This document shows, in pieces, positions 58,635 through 64,000 of a stretch of DNA of 64,000 nt. Both the position numbers and the translations under genes were made by a program. Under the pieces are notes generated by a model. That model made no database searches, was not told the DNA's origin, and worked only from the letters and a program-made list of their open reading frames with translations. The stretch comes from Calamus simplicifolius (taxonomy: Eukaryota; Streptophyta; Magnoliopsida; Arecales; Arecaceae). The stretch spans positions 253,584 to 317,583 of the forward strand of contig UESW01004566.1 of assembly GCA_900491605.1 (NCBI GenBank). The letters run 5' to 3'. The first letter of the stretch is position 1, and the number at the start of each line of letters is the position of its first letter.

Positions 58635-60588
58635 TCAGCTTTCTTGCTTCTTTTCGGTCGGCTGGAAGCGACCTTCTTTAAGATACTTAAATATGGGATC
58701 AAACCAGGATGGTTCGACCTCGACCTGCATCACTCGGTCAGCCTCCGCGATGCTGGACTTTTCCAGAATCTTCAGGGGAAACTTCCACTCAGAATCCATC
58801 GATCCCGCGGTTGCCAGCCGGGACAATAGGTCGGCGCGTGCATTCTCGGATCTGGGGATCTGAATGACTTCAAATTCAGAGAAATGGGAAAGTAAGTCCC
58901 GCACCTCTTGAAGATACCGAATCATGTTCGGCTTTCGAGCCTCGAACTCGCCCCGCACATGACCGGCCACCAACTAAGAGTCGGTAAAGGCATTCAGCTT
59001 TTCACTTTAAGGTCTCGGGCAATTCGGAGTCCAGCTAGCAGAACTTCATACTTGGCTTCATTATTGGAGGCTGAGAAGGAGAAGCGGACGCCATATTCGA
59101 AGGTCGCCCCCTCTGGGCTGGTGAGGATTAAGCCAGCACCAGAGCCGTTGGCATTGGATGATCCGTCAACATGGAGCAGCCACAGAGGATGGGACCTCGG
59201 ATGTTTAGAGGAGTCCAGAGCAGAGCCATCCTCGGGGATAGTGCATTCGAGGAGGAAATCGGCTAGAACTTGGGCTTTGATGGCCGGGCGAGGTTGGTAT
59301 CGGATGTCATGCTCGCTTAGCTCGACGGCCCATTTAGTCATTCTCCCTGATGTCTCCGGACGATGGACCACCGCTTTGATGGGTTGATCGGTCAGGACCG
59401 TCACAAAATGTGCCTGGAAATACGGTCGCAGCTTCGAACCGACGTTATCAGGGCCAGAACCAACTTCTCGATCCGAGTGTACCTTGTCTCGGCGTCTCGG
59501 AGCAGTTTGCTGATATAATAGATCGGCTTTTGGGTCATGTTCTCTTCTCTGACCAATACTGAACCAATTACGTCTTCCGAGACTGCCAAGTATAAGAACA
59601 ACATTTCCTTCGAATTCGGACTACTGAGGAGGGGTGAAGAGTCGAGATACCTTTTGAGATCCTCGAACGATTTCTGACACTCGGGAGACCATTAAAAATT
59701 CTTAGCTGATCAAAGAGCTTTGAAGAAAGGGAGGCATCTCTCGACTGACCGAGCCACGAAGCGGTTGACGGCCACGATCCTCCCGATCAGGCGCTGGACC
59801 TCCTTGACGGACGTTGGAGGCGCCATTTGCTGAAGGGCCTGGATCTTCTGCGGATTGGCCTCAATGCCTCGCTAGAAAACCATGAAGCCCAAAAACTTTC
59901 CAGAATTGACGCCGAAGGCGCACTTAGTCGGGTTGAGCTTCATTCGATATTTTCGGAGTGTCGCAAAGCTCTCCGAGAGATCCTCAATGTGATGGGATGC
60001 TTCTTTGCTTTTGACCAACATGTCGTTGACGTACACCTCCATGTTACGGCCAATCTGCTCCTTAGACCTTGTTCACCAGCCTTTGGTAAGTAGCACCTGC
60101 ATTCTTCAGACCGAAAGGCATGACACGGTAACAATAAGTACCTCGGTCGGTTATGAAGGCGGTTTTCTCTTCATCCTCGAGCGCCATTCGGATTTTGTTG
60201 TAGCCCGAATAGGCGTCCATAAAGGCATGATCCGAAGTAGCGTCCACAAGCTAGTCGATTCGGGGAAGAGGGAAGCTGTCCTTCGGGCATGCTTTGTTGA
60301 GGTTGGTGAAATCGATGCAGATCCGCCACTTGCCGTTCGACTTCTTCACCATAACAATATTTGATAGCCAGCTAGGGTAGTTTACCTCCCGAATAAAATT
60401 CGCCTTGATAAGCTTGTCGACTTCTTCCTCAATAGCCTTCTGTCGCTCAGAGGTGAAGCTTCTTTTCTTCTATTTGATGGGCCGACATCTCGTCCACATT
60501 AAGATGGTAAACGAGGACGTCTGAGCTGATCCCGGCATATCAGAAGCGGACCAGGCGAAGACATCAGCATTTTTTTGGAGAAAGTCGA
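58635..60588 (-). pseudogene. Gypsy reverse transcriptase and two RNase H domains
   Basis: RT pieces are HAFMDAYSGYNKIRMALEDE and YCYRVMPFGLKNAGATYQRL (60247-60062). The catalytic box lies near 60030 and reads MEVYVNDML, so the first aspartate of the YVDD box is Asn. The first RNase H piece is ISKLLRDAETRYTRIEKLVL (near 59500). The second, of the archaeal-like type, is LLHVDGSSNANGSGAGLILT with SASNNEAKYEVLLAGLRIA (59180-59010), continuing at 58973-58635. The extra RNase H is a hallmark of Tat elements. The Asn change would abolish polymerase activity. Confidence 0.85.
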
Positions 60589-61635
60589 TCAGCTCCAGCC
60601 GGGTTTCCCTTTCAGTAGCGACCCGATCTTTATAGTTCGGTCGGGTCGGGCTTCGTTCAGCGGCACCTCCTCCAGCTCTTCGGCCGGCTCCCCTCGTTGC
60701 TCGGCAAAATCCTTCCGAGCGTCCAGCCCGTCAACTTCGGGCAGTTGGGACTGAAGGCTGGTGACGAAACATTGCCGAGCCACAGCTTGGCTTCCTCGAA
60801 CTTCACCAACTCCCCCTTCGATAGGGAACTTCATGACTAGATGCGGGATGGAGACGGCAGCCCCAAGAGATATCAGGTCGGGTCTCCCAAAGATTGCATT
60901 GTAGGGCGACCGAAGCTTGGTCACCAGGAAATCTGTGTGAACAGTAGCAACGCGGGGCCAAGTTCCTACCCGGACCATCAAGGTCACGACCCCCTCTGGG
61001 TAATAACATCGCCGGTGAACCCCATTAGGGTAGAGTCCGCGGCTCGGAGGCTCTCCATGAGCAGCTTCATATTCGCAAACACATCGATACACAACATTGA
61101 CAGAGCTTCCACTATCAATAAGAATTCGGCTTACATCATAGTTGTTTAGATTAAGAGATACAACCAGCGCATCATCATGCGGGAACTGTATCTTCCGGAG
61201 GTCATCATCGGAGAAGGAAAGCTCACCAGTCCGTGCTCTCTTTGGTGTCGAATCTTCTTCATCATCCCACCGGCCCAACGGGCTACCAACTACCTCGACC
61301 ACATTGATGTGGCCAATAGCCGAAGGATTTGGAGGAGGCTGCTGAGGCTCGAGCTGGCGGTCACCCCCATTCCTTGGTTCGGGTGCTCTCCTGAATTGGT
61401 TCAGTCTACCCCTCTGGATGAGCCTTTCAATTTCATTCTTCAGCTGCCAGCATTCTTCAGTGTCGTGGCCATGGTCCCGATGGTAGCGGCAGTACTTGGT
61501 GGGTCTCTCCGGATCGCATTCCCTCGAAGAGGGGGAGGGAGTTGGTGCTCTATCTCCATGAGGATCTGAGCTCTCGGTGCAGTGAGGGAAGTATAGCAGT
61601 CGAACCTTCGGGCCGAACTCCGAGTTCGGTCTCAA
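60589..61635 (-). CDS. Gypsy gag zinc knuckle and aspartic protease (open 348 codons)
   Basis: The longest open frame in the element. It has a knuckle-like KYCRYHRDHGHDTEECWQLK near the start, a Pro/Arg-rich linker, and the protease active site SRILIDSGSSVNVVY at about residues 175-190, followed by NAIFGRPDLISLGA in the flap/core region. The protease cuts the gag-pol polyprotein. The upstream part shifts frame relative to gag at 62261-61692, so this is a fragment of a longer polyprotein. Confidence 0.82.
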   Translation of the reverse strand: MRPNSEFGPKVRLLYFPHCTESSDPHGDRAPTPSPSSRECDPERPTKYCRYHRDHGHDTEECWQLKNEIERLIQRGRLNQFRRAPEPRNGGDRQLEPQQPPPNPSAIGHINVVEVVGSPLGRWDDEEDSTPKRARTGELSFSDDDLRKIQFPHDDALVVSLNLNNYDVSRILIDSGSSVNVVYRCVCEYEAAHGEPPSRGLYPNGVHRRCYYPEGVVTLMVRVGTWPRVATVHTDFLVTKLRSPYNAIFGRPDLISLGAAVSIPHLVMKFPIEGGVGEVRGSQAVARQCFVTSLQSQLPEVDGLDARKDFAEQRGEPAEELEEVPLNEARPDRTIKIGSLLKGKPGWS

Positions 61636-61691
61636 GGCGGCGGCAGAGGAGTTCTGCGGTGGCGAGGCGGGCTAGCGCGGTGGTGGGCTCG

Positions 61692-62826
61692 CTACCTGTC
61701 TAAGCCCTTTGCCTCTTTCTTCTTCATCTGTTCGGCCCGGGCCGACCTCCTCGATTCTTCCATCCTGGCGTATTTGTCCGCCAGGGACATCATGTCCGAC
61801 AGGCTCTTCGGATAGTTAACCTCTAGAGCTAGGTAGAAGTCTCCCTCCTTGGATACTCCTCCGGCCAAGGCGGACATGACCACCTCATGATTGAGGTGGT
61901 CAACTTCTAGGAGGGCCGTGTTAAAGCGGCCAAGATAACTCTTCAACGATTCCCCCTCTCTCTACTTAACCTCGGAGAGGAAATCAGATCTCTGCCGGTG
62001 ATGGCGGCTGCTGACGAACTGGCTGATGAAGAGGCGACTCAACTCGTCAAACAAATCAGCAAAACCTGATTTCAAGCCGTTGAACCAGGTTCGAGCAAAT
62101 CCCCTTAGAGTGGAGGGGAAGGCACGACAAAGGACCGCATCCGACGCTCTATGAAACATCATGATGGACCTGAAGCTGTTGAGGTGATCATCAGGATCAG
62201 TGGATCCGTGATAAGGCTCGATGGCGGATAGCTTGACATGGGAGGGGATCACTTCCCCCATGATCTTTTTGGAGAGGGAATGCCCTGCTTTGCCTTATGC
62301 TGAAGCGGACGGGCCTGCTTGGCAGCGTCCAACTCCTGGCGTATCTTCTGGATCTGTTGGCGGATCTCTTCGGGCAGAGTAGGAGGGGCTGGGCGAGAAC
62401 GCGGAGACGGTGTTGAGCTGTGGCGAGAAGACACCGGGAAGAGAGATTGGGCCCGGCGAGATCTAGGAAGATCTTGGCCGCAGACCCCTTGCTGGGCTGG
62501 CCCAGCTCCCTTAGGGCGACGAGGGGGGTCTGCAACTCCATGCGGACCGAAGGAGACATTGCTGGGGAAATGGGAGCTGCGGCCTCCTCAGGAAGGTGCA
62601 GAGCAGGACCAGCTGGAAGGGGAGCTTCATGGCGTCCTTAAATCAGATGGGTTAGAGCTTGGACCTGCTGGACCAATATGGCAAATTGATCCTGGGTCAC
62701 GGGAGCCGCTGGTGGCGACGGAGTTTCAACCGATGGCGGCGGTGGCGCCATACTACTCACCGGGTCAGGTCTCTGGGAGGCGACCTGGTCCCGCGCTTCA
62801 AAGGTAGCCTTTCTTCGAGTTGCCAT
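61692..62826 (-). pseudogene. Gypsy gag
   Basis: The first ATG after the PBS is at 62826 (MATRRKATFEARDQVASQRP); the frame stops after 62 codons and others continue. The core matches the Retrotrans_gag family: DPDDHLNSFRSIMMFHRASD, FPSTLRGFARTWFNGLKSG and ELSRLFISQFVSSRHHRQRS (62261-61962), then SYLGRFNTALLEVDHLNHEV (61946) and DKYARMEESRRSARAEQMKK. Gag packages the RNA in particles. Several shifts break the frame. Confidence 0.82.
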
Positions 62827-62887
62827 TGGAGAGTCTCTTCAAGATCGAGATCCTTATCTCCTTTTTTTCAAGTTTGAGGGACTTGAG

Positions 62888-62907
62888 GGCCCTTCCTCTA
62901 GCACCAA
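62888..62907 (-). other. Primer-binding-site region of the right gypsy element
   Basis: Minus-strand TTGGTGCTAGAGGAAGGGCC starts two bases after the U5 end GCAACAACA. The position is right for a PBS. I cannot assign the tRNA from memory. Confidence 0.6.
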
Positions 62908-62909
62908 TC

Positions 62910-63106
62910 TGTTGTTGCGAAAATCCGTTCTCCGACTCGGGTGCGCTCCTGGCTCCTGATCCGGATGTCGACTTCATCAGGGCAACCCCCACATCACCCT
63001 CTGCGCGCAGACTGTCTTGCAGGTTCTCCCCCAAGGCGACGAAATCGGCGTCCGGATCAGGAGCCAGGAGCGCACCCGAGTCGGAGAACGGATTTTCGCA
63101 ACAACA
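62910..63106. repeat. Inverted U5 repeat forming the outer end of the right gypsy element
   Basis: Arms 62910-62965 and 63051-63106 are perfect 56-bp inverted repeats, from TGTTGTTGCGAAAATCCG to GCTCCTGATCCGGA, with an 85-bp spacer. The inner arm is a correctly placed U5 end next to the PBS. The outer arm is the same U5 end facing the other way and abuts the host DNA. U3 and R of the 5' LTR are missing. Beyond the perfect arms the inverted similarity fades gradually (TGTCGACTTC versus CGCCGATTTC). Confidence 0.88.
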
Positions 63107-63111
63107 AAACT

Positions 63112-64000
63112 CAACAACCATATTTCTATGGTCAAAAGGATTCGAGTTTTCCATTGAAAAAAAAATAGAAACATGAATCAAATTATCATTGGAAAGTTCA
63201 TATGAAGGTTCATTGATAATGAAAATATCAAAATCAACACCATTTAATAAGAAATAAAATAATGTATAACCAAATCTTAGTAGCAGGAATCTTCTACATG
63301 GAGAAACACACTTCAAAAATTTTTAGGAAACTTGAACCTCACCCACATCCTAAGCACTATGCTACTTCAAGTCATTTAAAAGTACCTTTTGTCCTGTACT
63401 CGCACCCACTCTTGATTTTAGCAACTAACAACCAAACACACTATTTTAAATTTTGGAAAGGCTCTAATAATTTACTTGATTTTACGAATTCTTATGAAGG
63501 TTAATTTGTACCCCTAACCATGGTTTCAAATCCTAAAGGAGCATCCCATGGGATGCTAGAATGGGTTGCTATCTCAAGTATTAGGACAGGACAATCCTGT
63601 TATTAACCCAGCATCCTAATCAGCACATCTTGAGACATCCCCTATCCCAAGTATTGGAACAAGGCAGGACAACAGCGCGTGCCATTATATAAAAAATTAG
63701 GATGGTTTGGTCCGATGGAATTTAAAACTTTGCCCTTAAGACCACATAAATCTTCATCAGTATTGTGGATGAAGCCATATAAATCCTACAAGTCCACATA
63801 AACCAACTTGACTTAGGTCCAAATTTTTTCTTGTTAATAATATGCATAATGCCAAACATACCCCTTAACAAGACATCTATTATATAATTTAGAATCATTG
63901 TTGTCAAAATTGCCCATGATTGACATTATGGCTAATTAGATTCTATTACAACTCTATGGGCCTGACATGGCAATCAGGAATGTGGTTGGTGAGAAATTAG
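63112..64000. other. Right flank, no gene recognised
   Basis: AT-rich DNA without a convincing exon. A loose inverted/direct reuse of CCCAAGTATTGGAACA and TCAAGTATTAGGACAGGACA occurs at 63570-63660. It may be intron of the kinase/CYTH gene or its upstream flank. Confidence 0.4.

Larger units (their letters stand above)
56316..63106 (-). mobile_element. Decayed Tat-lineage gypsy element with an inverted-U5 5' end
   Basis: A candidate 5-bp duplication AAACT lies at 56311-56315 and 63107-63111. Read minus: an abnormal 5' end (62910-63106), PBS region, gag, protease, RT, a double RNase H, integrase and a 1027-bp 3' LTR (57342-56316). The second RNase H and the gag-pol order place it in the Tat lineage. 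The antisense-ORF region present in the left element is absent here, and no clear polypurine tract precedes the LTR. Many shifts and stops make it inactive. Confidence 0.8.

Noticed and set aside
58145..59387. Plus-strand frames of 111-159 codons across the gypsy integrase and RNase H
   Set aside because: They are antisense shadows of conserved pol domains on the minus strand.

Overview
This window looks like nuclear DNA of a flowering plant. It has GT-AG introns, plant-type LTR retrotransposons (a SIRE/Maximus-like copia and two Tat-lineage gypsy elements), an RTE LINE, Mutator-like elements, and one spliced host gene of a plant family. Retroelement type and AT content suggest a monocot, possibly a palm, but that is a guess.

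Layout. (1) 1-8246: 3' part of a plus-strand Tat-type gypsy element. It holds the pol end (stop at 180), a tandem array, two ANTISENSE open regions (2518-2883 and 3570-6834, the larger with a Transposase_28-like domain plus coiled coil), a polypurine tract and a 1295-bp 3' LTR. (2) 8786-19327: complete minus-strand copia element with 5-bp target duplication, two ~1.69-kb LTRs, PBS, PPT, frameshifted gag-pol, and an extra sense ORF (11141-12289) between pol and the 3' LTR. (3) 19333-22768: AT-rich DNA without a gene. (4) 22779-24234 and 24263-25250: two related non-autonomous Mutator-like foldback elements, each with its own 9-10 bp target duplication and packed with short perfect palindromes. 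(5) 27062-52999: twelve minus-strand exons of the C-terminal half of a uridine-cytidine-kinase-C-like protein (P-loop kinase domain, CYTH/triphosphate-tunnel domain, coiled coil, C-terminal membrane anchor). Its introns carry an L1 relic, a 225-bp RTE deletion derivative, a full-length RTE LINE that is itself split by a ~4.2-kb LTR-like insertion, and a copia relic. (6) 56316-63106: a decayed minus-strand Tat gypsy element whose outer (5') end is not a normal LTR but an inverted copy of a U5 end. If the gene's missing 5' exons lie beyond 64 kb, this element sits in one of its introns.

Nearly all coding potential is transposon-derived; the kinase/CYTH gene is the only convincing host gene. No RNA gene or CRISPR array was seen. 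Single-base frameshifts recur in retroelement ORFs and in one host exon; several lie at short A/T runs, so part may be residual sequencing error rather than biology. No wholly new system is demonstrated. The most unusual structures are the inverted-U5 end of the right gypsy element, the paired palindrome-rich foldback Mutator-like elements, and transposase-like extra ORFs carried by two unrelated retrotransposons.
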